This document shows positions 10,061-19,527 of a stretch of DNA of 64,000 nucleotides, in pieces. The DNA lies in the NCBI GenBank assembly GCA_963827515.1, contig CAWHBF010000034.1, positions 1-64,000 on the forward strand, given 5' to 3'. A model generated the notes under the pieces. The model was not told the origin of the DNA. It ran no database searches and saw only the letters and a list, made by a program, of their open reading frames with translations. Within the stretch, counting starts at the first letter, position 1. Each line of letters opens with the position of its first letter. The position numbers were made by a program, and so were the translations under genes. This stretch comes from JABFSA01 sp963827515 (GTDB lineage Bacteria; Acidobacteriota; Vicinamibacteria; Vicinamibacterales; UBA2999).

Positions 10061-11576
10061 AGACAGTATGGCTGTCGGAGCAGAGACCTGCCTCACGTAG
10101 TAAATCGTGGATTACGCGACGCCGATGAGGGTGCCGCGCAGCGCCACATACAACGGAGGCGGGTCATGGCGAAACGTAGCATGTTCGTGGGGATGGATGT
10201 CCACAAGGAATCGATCGACGTCTCCCTCGCCGAGGATGGGCGAGACGGCGAGGTGCGTCACTACGGGGTGATTCCGGGCGACCTCGAGGCGGTGGCCAAG
10301 GTCGTGCGGGCGCTGCGGGCGCCGGCCGTCGGTTGCGCTTCGTCTATGAGGCCGGCCCGTGCGGGTTTGGCATCCACCGCTATCTCACCGGGCAGGGGGA
10401 AGACTGCGTCGTCGTCAATCCCTCGAGCATGCCGAAGCGGAGTGGCGATCGGATCAAGACCGATCGGCGGGATGGCGACGCGTTCGCCCGATTGCATCGC
10501 GCCGGCGAGCTCACCGCGATTTACATTCCGACACCCGAGGATGAAGCCCTGCGAGACCTAGTGCGCGCTCGCGAAGACGCGGTCGGCCTGAGCACCCAAG
10601 CCAAGCATCGATTGAAAGCGTTCTTGCTTCGTCAGGGGCGCCGCTATCCGGGACGCGCCGGATGGACGCGCCCGTATCGTCGCTGGCTGGCCGACCTCAG
10701 TTTCCCGCTCGCCCCCCAGCACATCGCGCTGCAGGAATACCGCGACACGATCGAGGAAACCGAACGCCGCGTCGAACGGCTCACCGACCAACTCCGGCAG
10801 CAGACGCCGGCGTGGCGCTGGGCGCCGGTGGTGGACGCGCTGCAAGCGTTGCGTGGTGTCTCATTCGTCACCGCGGTCGGCCTGGTCGTCGAAGTGGGCG
10901 ACATCCGACGCTTCGATCATCCACGGCAGCTGATGGCGTTCCTGGGCCTCGTGCCATCGGAGTACTCGAGCGGGCCGAGTGTCCGCCGCGGCGGGATCAC
11001 CAAAGCGGGCAACCCGCATGCGCGGCGGTTGCTCGCCGAAGCGGCGTGGGCGTATCAGGGCGTGCCGCGGATTGGCCGCCAGATGTTGTACCGACAAGAA
11101 GCCTTGCCGAAGCCCGTCTATGACATCGCGTGGAAAGCGCAGCTCCGGCTGACGTCACGCTTTCGCAAGCTGGTGGCCCGCGGCAAGGCGAAGCCGAAGG
11201 TCGCCACGGCGATTGCGCGCGAGCTGACCGGATTCATCTGGGCGATCGCGCGGGAGGTGCCGCCACCGCCGGCGTAGCCATGCGGCGATCAGGTCCGTCA
11301 GGCCGGCGGCATCGCGGCCAGGTGGAGAACCCTCGGAAGCGTTATGGACATCAGCACCATCGATACGTCCGTGCCTAGGGCGAGGCAGCTCCGCGACGAA
11401 CCACAGTCTGGGCGGTACCCAACCCGCGGATATCAGCAGCGTCAACCGTCGCTAGAACGCGGTGCCGCCGACCAGACGGACCTGACGAACCAGAGCACGA
11501 AAGAGCGTGCTGAGAAAGGGACTCACAACCGTGAGGTCGGGAGGAGTCTGCCGACTTGACAGAATCCAGCCATATC
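10061..11576 (+). mobile_element. IS110-family element of IS1111 type, copy 2
   Basis: It is nearly identical to copy 1 at 4609 and in the same orientation. It has the same tips and the same subterminal TATGGCTG/CAGCCATA repeats. It also splits a core site: the left flank ends GGCCT and the right flank begins AACG. Here the right flank is not an attC but the sequence next to the intI remnant, so the target was probably the attI-cassette junction. Confidence 0.88.
10166..11277 (+). pseudogene. IS110/IS1111-type transposase, copy 2, frameshifted
   Basis: It has the same start MAKRSMFVGMDVHKES as copy 1. A cytosine is missing near 10325 (GGCCGTCGG against GGCCCGTCGG in copy 1), which shifts the frame after about residue 53. 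From there the remainder is open to 11277, including the KTDRRDGDAFARL region and the intact C-terminus SVRRGGITKAGNPHARRLL. The lesion is at a different place from that of copy 1, so recombination between the copies could restore one intact gene. Confidence 0.9.
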
Positions 11577-11613
11577 AACGATTAGTAGACCGCCAGCCCG
11601 CGCCTAACCAGCG
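11577..11613 (-). other. attI: Putative attI core next to the intI remnant
   Basis: On the minus strand this reads TGGCGGTCTACTAATCGTT, with AGGCC of the core lying beyond the IS at 10056-10060. The GTTAGGCC core is the point where the first cassette joins, and it has no attC palindrome upstream. The stretch GCGGTCTACT is shared with the leaders at 40056 and 55958, which supports an attI-like role. A second core-like GTTAGGC lies at 11607-11613 on the minus strand. Confidence 0.55.
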
Positions 11614-11866
11614 GCCACCTCGCACCCTCGTTGGCGGTCGTAATCTCCGAGTCGGTGGCGATTGTAGCCGAAATCCCACCGGCTCTACCGCGTGGTTACG
11701 CGCGAAGCTCATGGTGGAAACCGCCAGCCACAGAGCGGCTCTGGGTGGTTACGCGCCAAGGTTGGCGCGTAACCACGCGGGCTGAGAAAGACGTGCGGCT
11801 GTGAACGCTTTGCCAGCCTGATCGTTCGAGCTGGTCGCATATGCGGTGCCTCGCGGGTTACCCGCG
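11585..11866. repeat. Direct repeat A flanking the intI remnant
   Basis: This matches 13131-13340 almost base for base. Shared stretches include GTAGACCGCCAGC, CGCCTAACCAGCGG, TTGGCGGTCGTAATCTCC, GGTGGCGATTGTAGCCG and CGCGGGTTACCCGCG. Copy A has about 73 extra bases near 11720-11790. These contain a perfect hairpin with 15-base arms, GTGGTTACGCGCCAA at 11745-11759 and its complement at 11762-11776. The role is unknown; it could be duplicated attI surroundings or ends of a mobile unit. Confidence 0.85.
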
Positions 11867-11885
11867 GGCCCCCGTGCGTATCCAC

Positions 11886-12853
11886 TTACAGCCGGTCCAG
11901 CGGACTCTTCACGCCCAACGCACCACGCTCCAGCACGTGGAGATAGTCATCGTCGTCCGCACGTCTCGGTGGCCGAGCAGGTCCTGCACCGTACCAATGT
12001 CAGACCCGGCTTCGAGCAGGGGCGTGGCGAACAGTGCCGCAGGGTGTGCGGCCCAACCCGCTTCGCGATGCCGGCCACCCGCGCCGCGTGGGCCACCGTC
12101 TTCTGTACGATGGATCGTGCACGTGATACCGCGACGGCGGCCCGAAACGCACATCCCGGCAGATCCGCGTTGCCGGAACACGAACTGCCACCCCCACTCC
12201 GTCGCCGCCGTGGGGAACTTGCGAGCCAGCGCACCGGGCAGGACCACCCGCCCGAACCCGCGCGCCAGATCCGCCTGATGGATCCGGCGTACATCTGCCA
12301 AGGTGTGGCCGCCAGCGCCTCCCTCGCCGCCGCGGGCAGCATGGTCATCCGGTCTTTCGCCCCTTCCCCTGCCGCACGATGATCCGGTGGCGATCGAAAT
12401 CGAGATCCTTCACGCGAAGCGTGAGACATTCCTCCAGCCTGAGTCCCGCGCCATAGAGCAGCGTGACGACGAGCCGCACGCTCCCGCGAGCGGCTTCGGC
12501 ACGCCGTCACCTCGTCCCGGCTGACACGTAACCGGCAACCGCTCAGGCGTGCGCGCTCGCACAACCGGTGGAACGTCACCGATCTCGATCACAAGCACGG
12601 CCTTGTAGAGGAACAGCACCGCGCTGAGTGCCTGGTTCTGTGTCGGGCGCTCGCCTCTCGGTGCCCCGCCAGCCAGCTCCGAAACGCCGAGAGGCGGCCG
12701 CGGCCAACCGCTCGGGATGAACCTTGCCGTGAAGAGGCGACGTAGCGCCGGATCCAGTGGACGGTACGCCGTCGGTCTGCCGGCTGTAGTGGCGCACGCG
12801 GATCGCCTATTCGCGAACCCAATCGAGCAGCCTCGGTGTCTTGCCGCCGTCCA
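11886..12853 (-). pseudogene. intI: Integron integrase remnant
   Basis: A tyrosine recombinase can be followed through changing frames. Landmarks are MDGGKTPRLLDWVRE, a TAG, AIRVRHYSRQTD, TQNQALSAVLFLYK, then LLYGAGLRLEECLTLRVKDL with the catalytic Arg, ALARKFPTAATEWGWQFVF, PHTLRH, LLEAGSDIGTVQDLLGHRD, and the end HVLERGALGVKSPLDRL. The W-x-W-Q-F-V-F block is the extra helix found only in integron integrases. At least five lesions are present. The gene reads in the same direction as the cassettes to its left, unlike class 1 integrons. Confidence 0.9.
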
Positions 12854-13477
12854 TGAGACCAGTGAGCGCGAGTATCGTGCCAGGAGGGCGGCAACCACGG
12901 GTTCCGCCCGATGTCGGGCAGACCGTGTCGAGCTGCCCGCGCCAGACACATACCAGCCGAGGGATCATCGCTCCAGCACGCAGAATCCGTCGGCGCCACG
13001 ACAGAGGTGCGCCGAAGGCACGCAGCGGAGCCACAATCCCGCCGCGTCAGCCAAAGAACCGAGAAGGGCGTATCGCGACGTGTTTGCGGTATGGAACGTA
13101 GACGGCCGCGCAGGCCGCGTCACGAGCCAGGTAGACCGCCAGCTCGCGCCTAACCAGCGGCCACCTCGCACCCTCGTTGGCGGTCGTAATCTCCAGAGTC
13201 GGTGGCGATTGTAGCCGAAATCCCACCGGCTCTACCGCGTGGTTACGCGCGAAGGTCATGGTGGACGTGGGGCTGTGAAACGCTTTGCCAGCCTGCGCGT
13301 TCGATCTGGTCGCATAGCGGTGCTTCGCGGGTTACCCGCGAGCCATCAGCGATGAGGGAGACCTCACGTTGGCCGCAACTGGGTGAGGATATGGACGCGG
13401 TGATTCGCGCCTTCGCCTCGTCGAGAAGGGGTCGAACCGCACTGAACGCGTGCGCGCGCTGCAGATACTGTGTGGCT
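12854..13477. other. Gene-free stretch upstream of the intI remnant
   Basis: Apart from direct repeat B (13131-13340) I see no supported gene here. Short minus-strand open frames such as one with RWPLVRRELAVYLARD translate the repeat itself. The stretch separates the dead integron from the intact ankyrin operon. Confidence 0.5.
13131..13340. repeat. Direct repeat B flanking the intI remnant
   Basis: This is the second copy of the repeat described at 11585, in the same orientation, without the hairpin-bearing insert. Identity starts abruptly at GTAGACCGCC and ends after the small palindrome CGCGGGTTACCCGCG. Together the two copies bracket the intI remnant. Confidence 0.85.
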
Positions 13478-15331
13478 CTACTGCTGACCCTGACAGAGCG
13501 ACACGACACAGACCGACAGAATATTCCGGTTCACCGGCGGCACCGGGAGTCCCTTTTCGACCATCAGCTCACGGATGAACTTCGCCGTCTCGGGGTACGA
13601 GATCGCGCTCTGCACGCCGGCTCGCACCAGGCCGTCCGCATAGTCGAGCGCCTGCCAGGTGTGACCCGCGGCGGCCGAGCCGGTCTTGTCGGTGTCCCGG
13701 CTACCGTAGTCCCGCATTTCCAGCCGGGCGCCACGTTCGACCAGCAGCCGCACCACCTCGTTGCGCCCCTTGAGCGCCGCACCCATGAGCGCCGTGCGCC
13801 CGTCCATGTTGGCGGCATTTGGATCGAGACCCAGATCCAGCAGCATCCCCACCGCCTTCAGATTGTCCTCGGGCGACCGCTCGTAGGTCACACCCTCGAC
13901 CCACCCGATGCCGCCCGCGGTCGTCAGGGCCGTATCGCCGTAGGCGGTCGCCATCTTCGGATCCGCGCCGTGCTTGAGCAGGAGCGCCAGCAACTCCGAA
14001 TCGCCAGACTGTGCCGCGCGGATGAACGCGGTGGCGCCGTCCTCGAAGAACCACTGCATGGTGAAGATGGTCCGGGTCAGCGTGTTCTCCCTGACCTGGG
14101 CGTTGGGGTTGGCGCCCTTCACCAGCAGACGCGTGATGATGTCCAGGTGATCCAGATCCGGCTTGGGAACCGGATAGTCGCCGCCCTCGATATTCCGGTT
14201 GTCGGTCGCGAGGTACAGCGGGGTCCAGCCCCCCTTGTTCGCGATATTGGGATTCGCACCCCGATCGAGCAGCAACGCCGCGAGGCCGTAGTTCCGGTTG
14301 TTGACGGCCGTGAGCAGCGGCGTCCACGAATACTCGGTCGTCTGATTCACATCGGCGCCGGCATCCAGGAGGGCCCTGGCGGATTCGATATCACCCTCAC
14401 GCGCCGCAAACGTCAGGGCGCTCAGCCCGCCGCCTCCACCGCCCACGAGACCGGCGACCGCCACCTCTGAGTCGTCTGCCGCAATTTCGACGACTTGCTG
14501 TCTCGGCTGCACGCCTGCCGGCGTGTCGCGCGCGGGTGGCGGAGCGGGTGGCTGCTGCTGACGCTCCCACTCGAGCTGCTGCTCGTACGTCCTCCCCGCG
14601 GCCGCCGCGCGCCGGCGCCGATCCTGGGCCGCCTTCACATTGGTGGTGTTCACGCGGTTGGCCACGTAGTTCCGAGGCAGGCCCGCCCCGCCAGACTTCG
14701 CGCGTGGGTCCGCACCGGCGGCGAGCAGCGCCTTGACCACTTCAGGATGACGCTGCTCGGCGGCCCACATGAGCGCCGTGGTCACGCGGAGGGTCTCGGT
14801 CGCGTTCACGTCGGCGCCCGCGGCAACCAGAATCTTGACGAGTTGAGGGTTGCCGCTGCGCGCCGCAAACATGATCGTGGTTTCCCCGTTGGGTCCACGC
14901 TCCTTCGCATCCGCACCGGCCTTGAGCAGCCGTTCGACCATCGGGACACTGCCGTACAGCGACGCCATCGCGAGCGGGGTCACCCCTTCGCGGGTTGCGG
15001 CCTTGACGTTCGCGCCAGATGCGATGAGCAGGTTCGCAGCCTCGAGGTCGCCACGATAGACCGCCCAGTGGAGCGCGGTCGTGCCGTCCACCTGAGACGC
15101 GTTCACGTTGGATTTCTTCTGCAGCAGAGTGCGAACCGCGGCGGCGTCGCCGCGCATCATCGCGTCGGCGACGTCGCTCTGCGCGGCTGCGTCGGCAGCC
15201 ACGCCGATCCAGAGCAGCAGCACTGCTAAACCACGAAGGCCACGAAGAACACCATATCTATGGCGGACCTTCGCAACCTTCATGAGCTTCGTGATCTTCG
15301 CGATCTTCGTGGTTAACATCGCGTCGGTCAC
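13478..15331 (-). CDS. Secreted ankyrin-repeat protein
   Basis: This is a 617-residue protein. After a lysine-rich N-terminus comes a hydrophobic signal segment (LRGLRGLAVLLLWIGVAADAAAQ), then two blocks of ankyrin repeats. Typical units are GTTALHWAVYRGDLEAANLL and GRTALMGAALKGRNEVVRLL. The blocks are split by a charged, proline-rich linker (about residues 215-285). The GTG start overlaps the stop of the DUF1552 gene by 4 bases, so translation is probably coupled. The first 25 or so codons (KIAKITKLMKVAK) come from a low-complexity TTCGTGATCTTCG repeat, so the true start could be further in. Proteins of this type in Acidobacteria accompany DUF1592/DUF1552 genes; their partner is unknown. Confidence 0.9.
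   Translation of the reverse strand: MTDAMLTTKIAKITKLMKVAKVRHRYGVLRGLRGLAVLLLWIGVAADAAAQSDVADAMMRGDAAAVRTLLQKKSNVNASQVDGTTALHWAVYRGDLEAANLLIASGANVKAATREGVTPLAMASLYGSVPMVERLLKAGADAKERGPNGETTIMFAARSGNPQLVKILVAAGADVNATETLRVTTALMWAAEQRHPEVVKALLAAGADPRAKSGGAGLPRNYVANRVNTTNVKAAQDRRRRAAAAGRTYEQQLEWERQQQPPAPPPARDTPAGVQPRQQVVEIAADDSEVAVAGLVGGGGGGLSALTFAAREGDIESARALLDAGADVNQTTEYSWTPLLTAVNNRNYGLAALLLDRGANPNIANKGGWTPLYLATDNRNIEGGDYPVPKPDLDHLDIITRLLVKGANPNAQVRENTLTRTIFTMQWFFEDGATAFIRAAQSGDSELLALLLKHGADPKMATAYGDTALTTAGGIGWVEGVTYERSPEDNLKAVGMLLDLGLDPNAANMDGRTALMGAALKGRNEVVRLLVERGARLEMRDYGSRDTDKTGSAAAGHTWQALDYADGLVRAGVQSAISYPETAKFIRELMVEKGLPVPPVNRNILSVCVVSLCQGQQ
15231..15318. repeat. TTCGTGG-type low-complexity repeat inside the ankyrin gene start
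   Basis: ACCACGAAGGCCACGAAGAAC and CTTCGTGATCTTCGCGATC stand in opposite orientation around the first codons. A sister set lies at 59571-59659 between fhcB and fhcA. Such CTTCGTG hexamer-like repeats usually lie between genes. Here they form part of the coding sequence. Confidence 0.7.
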
Positions 15332-16731
15332 AGGTTCGCGAGGCGCCCTGTGCTGTCGCCCTGCTTGTCCTGATTGATGCCGTACATGTCCAACACGTTC
15401 AGCAGCAGGTTGCCGGTCGTCACCGTCTTCCGCTCGTAGTTGAGATGGCGGTTGCCCTGGAGCTTCCCGCCGGCGCCCCCGACCAGGATGTGCGGCACGT
15501 CGAAGTGATGGTGCTGATTCGAGTTGCCCATGTTCGTGCCGTACATGATCAGCGAGTTGTCCAACAGGTTGCCGTCGCCTTCGGGGATGGACCGGAGCTT
15601 CTCCGCGAAGTATGCCAGCGTCGAGACGTGATAGCGGTTGATCTGCGCGTAGCGCTTCATCTGCGTCGGATCGTCCTGGTGGTGCGATCCACCGTGGAAG
15701 CTCACGCTCGTGCCGCCGTCCGGGAACAGCGGGCTGCGTGGGAAGGTGTAGACGCGGCTCGTCAGGTCGCGTGCGCCGAGTACCGTGGCCACGCGAGTGA
15801 CGTCGGCCTTGAATGCCAGCGCGAGCAGGTCGTAATGCAGCTTGACGTGCTCGTCGAACTGCTCCGGAACACCCGGAGGCAGATCCATCTCCGGCAGGCT
15901 CGTCGAGGTCTTGGCCGCGAGCTGAATGCGCCGCTCGATCTCGCGAATCTCATCGGTGTACTGATTGATCGTTCGCCGATCCGCCGCGCCCACCTGACTC
16001 CTCAGCCGCGAGAGCTCCTCGGTCAGCGAGTCCAGAATGCTGCGGGTCTGCTTCATGCGCGCCGCGCGGACTTCCGGCGTGGCGCCGCTGCCGAACAGGC
16101 GCTCGAAGACGACCTGCGGATTGAGCTCCATCGGGAGCGGTGCCGTCCGCATTTCCGCTTCGGTGGCGGGCGTCGGCAGCCCAACCCACGAAATCGAGTT
16201 GGTGTACGAGCAGCTATAGCCCTCTCCGCAGTTGCTCGAGCTCGAGTTCGGGTCTTCGAGAGCGAGCTGCAGCGACGGCAGCAGCGTGTCGCCGCCGATC
16301 TTCTGCGCGATGATCTGATCGATCGTCGGACTGAACACCGTGGCATCGGCCGCGGCGGTCTTCCGCGGCTTGTTCGCGGTCAGAAACGCCGCCGCTACCC
16401 AGTGGTCGGATCCCGTCGTCCCCTCTGGCGGCTCCGCCGACTTCGACCAGAGTCCGCTCAGAACGGTCGTCCTGTCTCGCACGCCCTGAAGCGACTCCAG
16501 GATGTAGGGAAGCTGCGTGGGCAGCGCGCCAACGGTCGACGGTTCCCATTGCCCTGGTGCCATGCCGTGCGGAAAGAACACCCCGACGAATCGGGTCTTC
16601 GGCGCGGCGGCCGTCTGAGCGATCAGCGTGCTGGCAGGCACCATCGCCTCGATGAGCGGCAGCGCGAGCGTGACGCCGGCTCCTCGCAGAAACGTTCGGC
16701 GCGGCAGGTGTCTCTTCGTGATGAACGACAT
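15328..16731 (-). CDS. DUF1552 secreted protein
   Basis: This is a 467-residue protein with a twin-arginine-like leader (HLPRRTFLRGAGVTLALPLIEAM). Family landmarks are FVGVFFPHGMAPGQWEP near the N-terminus, ALEDPNSSS and CSYTNSISW in the middle, and LDNSLIMYGTNMGNSNQHHHFDVP then GGKLQGNRHL near the C-terminus, all typical of Pfam DUF1552. The ATG at 16731 lies 2 bases after the stop of the upstream DUF1592 gene, and the stop overlaps the ankyrin start. This gene pair is frequent in Acidobacteria and Planctomycetes. The role is unknown, presumably in periplasmic redox or polymer metabolism. Confidence 0.92.
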   Translation of the reverse strand: MSFITKRHLPRRTFLRGAGVTLALPLIEAMVPASTLIAQTAAAPKTRFVGVFFPHGMAPGQWEPSTVGALPTQLPYILESLQGVRDRTTVLSGLWSKSAEPPEGTTGSDHWVAAAFLTANKPRKTAAADATVFSPTIDQIIAQKIGGDTLLPSLQLALEDPNSSSSNCGEGYSCSYTNSISWVGLPTPATEAEMRTAPLPMELNPQVVFERLFGSGATPEVRAARMKQTRSILDSLTEELSRLRSQVGAADRRTINQYTDEIREIERRIQLAAKTSTSLPEMDLPPGVPEQFDEHVKLHYDLLALAFKADVTRVATVLGARDLTSRVYTFPRSPLFPDGGTSVSFHGGSHHQDDPTQMKRYAQINRYHVSTLAYFAEKLRSIPEGDGNLLDNSLIMYGTNMGNSNQHHHFDVPHILVGGAGGKLQGNRHLNYERKTVTTGNLLLNVLDMYGINQDKQGDSTGRLANL

Positions 16732-16733
16732 GG

Positions 16734-19397
16734 CTACTGACCCCCTCCATCGGTGACGACGCGGCTCGCGGTGGTTCCCGCCGGCTCGCCATCCTGTTGG
16801 AATTTGGAATTCATCTGAAACGGTGGGCTCTTGACGATGCCCATGACCAATGCCGAAAACCGCGCATTCGGACTCACATCGCGCGCAATCGAACGCACCA
16901 GCGGCATGTCCTGATACTCGACGCCGCGACCGAGCGCGTAGGTCAAGAGTTTCTCCACGGTCACGCGAACGAACTGCGGCGAGTACCCGGTCAGCCATTT
17001 GCGCAACGCCACCGGCCCGTCGATCGTCGTGCCGTCGAAGAGCTGTCCCGACGCGTCGACGGGGCTGCCGCCATCAAGGCTTCGCCACAGACCGACGGCA
17101 TCGAAGTTCTCGAGAGCGAAGCCGATCGGGTCCATCAGACGATGGCACTGGATACAGTCCGCGCGCACGCGATGATCGACCATGCGCTCACGCATCGTCG
17201 GCTCCCGCGCGTTGCCCCTGGAGTCAACCGCCCGAGTTGGCAGTGGTGGCACATCCGCGGGCGGATCCGGCGGACTCACTCCCAGCACGTTCGTCAAGAC
17301 CCACTTGCCGCGCGTCACCGGCGACGTCCGCTCGGGCTTGGACGTCGTCATGAGAAACGCGCCCTTGCCGAGCAGTCCCCTGCGCGACTCCATGCCTGGG
17401 CCAAGCGTGACGCGGCGGAACTGGCTGCCGGTCACCTGCGGGATCCCGTAATGCCTGGCGAGTCGCTCGTTGACAAACGTGTAGTCCGAGTCCAGAAGAT
17501 CGAGGATGCTGCGATCCTCGCGCACGATGCCGTCGAAGATCATCTCCACTTCGGTCCGCATGGCCTGACGCAGCGGGTCGTCGAAATCTGGATAGATCAA
17601 GGCCACCGGGGCAAGGCCGTCCAGGCCTCGCAGGTTCAGCCACTGCCCCGCGAAGTTTGCCGCCAGGGCCTTCGAATTCGGGTGCTGCAGCATCCGGCGG
17701 ACCTGCTGCTCGAGAACGGCCGGATCCTTGAGGCGGCCCTGACGCGCGACCTCCATCAATGCCTCGTCGGGCCCCCGGCTCCACAGGAAGAAGGACAAAC
17801 GCGATGCCAGATCGATGTCGTTGATGCGGTACGCCTGACCCGGCCTCGAGGCCGTCGGCTCCTCTTCAATCCGATAGATGAACTGTGGCGAAGCCAGGAC
17901 ACGCGCCACCACCATCTCGACGCCCTGTTCGAAGTCCTTCTCCGCACGACCAAACTCATACGCGCTCATGAGGTCGTCGACGTCAACCGCTGTCACCGGA
18001 CGACGAAATGCCCTGGTCGCCAGGTTGGTGACGATTCGCCTGGCGCAGGCTGTTTCGGCAGCCGTCACGGCAGCGGGTGACGCACCGCGAGGCGTGGGAC
18101 TACACACGAACACCCGGCGGCGACTCGGGGAATCAACCGCTTTGGTCGCGTTGTAGGGTCCCTCGATGCGAATCGTCCCGACGTGCGGAAAGAACGAGTA
18201 GCCCGGCGTGGGACCCGTTTGAATCGTCGATCGCATGAAGCGCCGATCGAGGTCGAGGAGCGGGGCGTACTGCGTGGCCAGGAACGTGGCGCCAACCTTG
18301 TGCACGCCCGCGGTGGTCGAGAACCGCACGCGCATCGGGTTGCCACCCCTCCCGCCGAAGAACGCCTCTGGCCCCGCCTGTCCGGACTCGCCTTCGGCCA
18401 CATGACGGCCTCCGCAGTTCGCGGCGGGCGCGCGACCGCCGCCATTCCAGTCCATGAGTCCCAGACGATCGCTGTCGAGCAGAATCTGGATGCGCTCGCA
18501 AGGAACCGAGCCGAACCCGGCCGGCGACATGTTGTCACCAAAGATTGGTGTCACCGTGATCGAATACTCGCCGTCGGATGGGAACAAGTGATCCACGAGC
18601 ACGCCGCCGCGCGTGCCGAAGGGCAGCCCCTCGATGTGGTAGTCCTGAGTCGTGTCCTCTTTGGTTCTGTAGACGACAAGCGTGGGATCTTCGGGCGCAC
18701 CCACCGCGAGACGGCTAATCTTCTGAGCCGCCGTCACGTACGCCTCGACGAGCGTGGACGAAAGCCCGAGCGCGCCGGCGATGTTGTCGAAGCCGGCGGT
18801 GGAGTCGTCTGACGGAAGGTATTTCGTCGGGTCGATGCTCAGGTCGAGCAGGTCGCGAACCACGTTCGCGTACTCGGTCCGGTTCAGCCGATGGAGACCC
18901 GGAGCCGGCGTGTACGGTGACGCCTTGCGGTCGAGCTCCTCTTCCACCCATGACGCCATGCCCGCGTAGGTCACGGGGTCGGGCCGCGGCATTCCCGCAG
19001 GTGGCATCATGCCTGCCCGCAACCTTCGAGCCACGTTCTCCCACGTGCGGGCGTCGCGAGTGACCTGGTTTACATCCAGCGTGTCCACCGCGAGCTTGCG
19101 CGCGGAATCGACGCCGGCCGCCCTCGCTTTTTCGTTGTGGCAAGCCAAACAATACTTGTCGAGCAACTGTCGCTCGGTGGCGGCCGTCACGGCGGGTCTC
19201 GGAACCGAAGACGACGCAGGAACTGGGGCTGACGCGGCGGGCGGCGTCGAGGCTGGGGTGCGACCAGTCGTATCCTGTTGCGGAGCGCCGGCGGTCATGC
19301 CGCCACGCGAGGCCCCGAACACGACCACGACGAGCACAACCGCTTGAAGCATCAAGAGATAGCGTGTCTTCAGTCTCATAACTCCCAACGCCGCCAT
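16734..19397 (-). CDS. DUF1592/DUF1588/DUF1585 cytochrome-like protein
   Basis: This 887-residue exported protein has a hydrophobic N-terminus (about residues 10-30) and a c-type heme motif CLACH at 83-87. The DUF1587 element HRLNRTEYANVVRDLLDL follows. After a beta-rich carbohydrate-binding-like middle come DUF1595 (RIVTNLATRAFRRPV), DUF1592 (ASPQFIYRIEEEP...RLSFFLWSRGPDEAL), DUF1588 (RRGLLGKGAFLMTTSKPERTSPV, CIQCHRLMDPIGFALENFD) and DUF1585 (SPQFVRVTVEKLLTYALGRG). CIQCH is a second possible heme site. It heads the operon with the DUF1552 and ankyrin genes. An inner ATG at 19379 is an alternative start. Confidence 0.92.
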   Translation of the reverse strand: MAALGVMRLKTRYLLMLQAVVLVVVVFGASRGGMTAGAPQQDTTGRTPASTPPAASAPVPASSSVPRPAVTAATERQLLDKYCLACHNEKARAAGVDSARKLAVDTLDVNQVTRDARTWENVARRLRAGMMPPAGMPRPDPVTYAGMASWVEEELDRKASPYTPAPGLHRLNRTEYANVVRDLLDLSIDPTKYLPSDDSTAGFDNIAGALGLSSTLVEAYVTAAQKISRLAVGAPEDPTLVVYRTKEDTTQDYHIEGLPFGTRGGVLVDHLFPSDGEYSITVTPIFGDNMSPAGFGSVPCERIQILLDSDRLGLMDWNGGGRAPAANCGGRHVAEGESGQAGPEAFFGGRGGNPMRVRFSTTAGVHKVGATFLATQYAPLLDLDRRFMRSTIQTGPTPGYSFFPHVGTIRIEGPYNATKAVDSPSRRRVFVCSPTPRGASPAAVTAAETACARRIVTNLATRAFRRPVTAVDVDDLMSAYEFGRAEKDFEQGVEMVVARVLASPQFIYRIEEEPTASRPGQAYRINDIDLASRLSFFLWSRGPDEALMEVARQGRLKDPAVLEQQVRRMLQHPNSKALAANFAGQWLNLRGLDGLAPVALIYPDFDDPLRQAMRTEVEMIFDGIVREDRSILDLLDSDYTFVNERLARHYGIPQVTGSQFRRVTLGPGMESRRGLLGKGAFLMTTSKPERTSPVTRGKWVLTNVLGVSPPDPPADVPPLPTRAVDSRGNAREPTMRERMVDHRVRADCIQCHRLMDPIGFALENFDAVGLWRSLDGGSPVDASGQLFDGTTIDGPVALRKWLTGYSPQFVRVTVEKLLTYALGRGVEYQDMPLVRSIARDVSPNARFSALVMGIVKSPPFQMNSKFQQDGEPAGTTASRVVTDGGGQ

Positions 19398-19527
19398 GGC
19401 GGTATCCGTACGCCCCGAACGGGCTAGTTTACCCCTGATTCATTGCTCTCGGGAAGTGCCGGAACACACCCAAAATCAGGCAAGAACCCGTGAAATTTGG
19501 GTTATCCTCGGGCGACCGAGGTCCAGG

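Noticed and set aside
13202..18080. Very long plus-strand frames opposite the ankyrin, DUF1552 and DUF1592 genes
   Set aside because: They are antisense shadows in high-GC DNA without domain matches or start signals; the minus-strand genes have signal peptides and known domains.
18183..18812. Plus-strand frame of 209 codons
   Set aside because: It is a shadow of the DUF1592-type gene on the minus strand.
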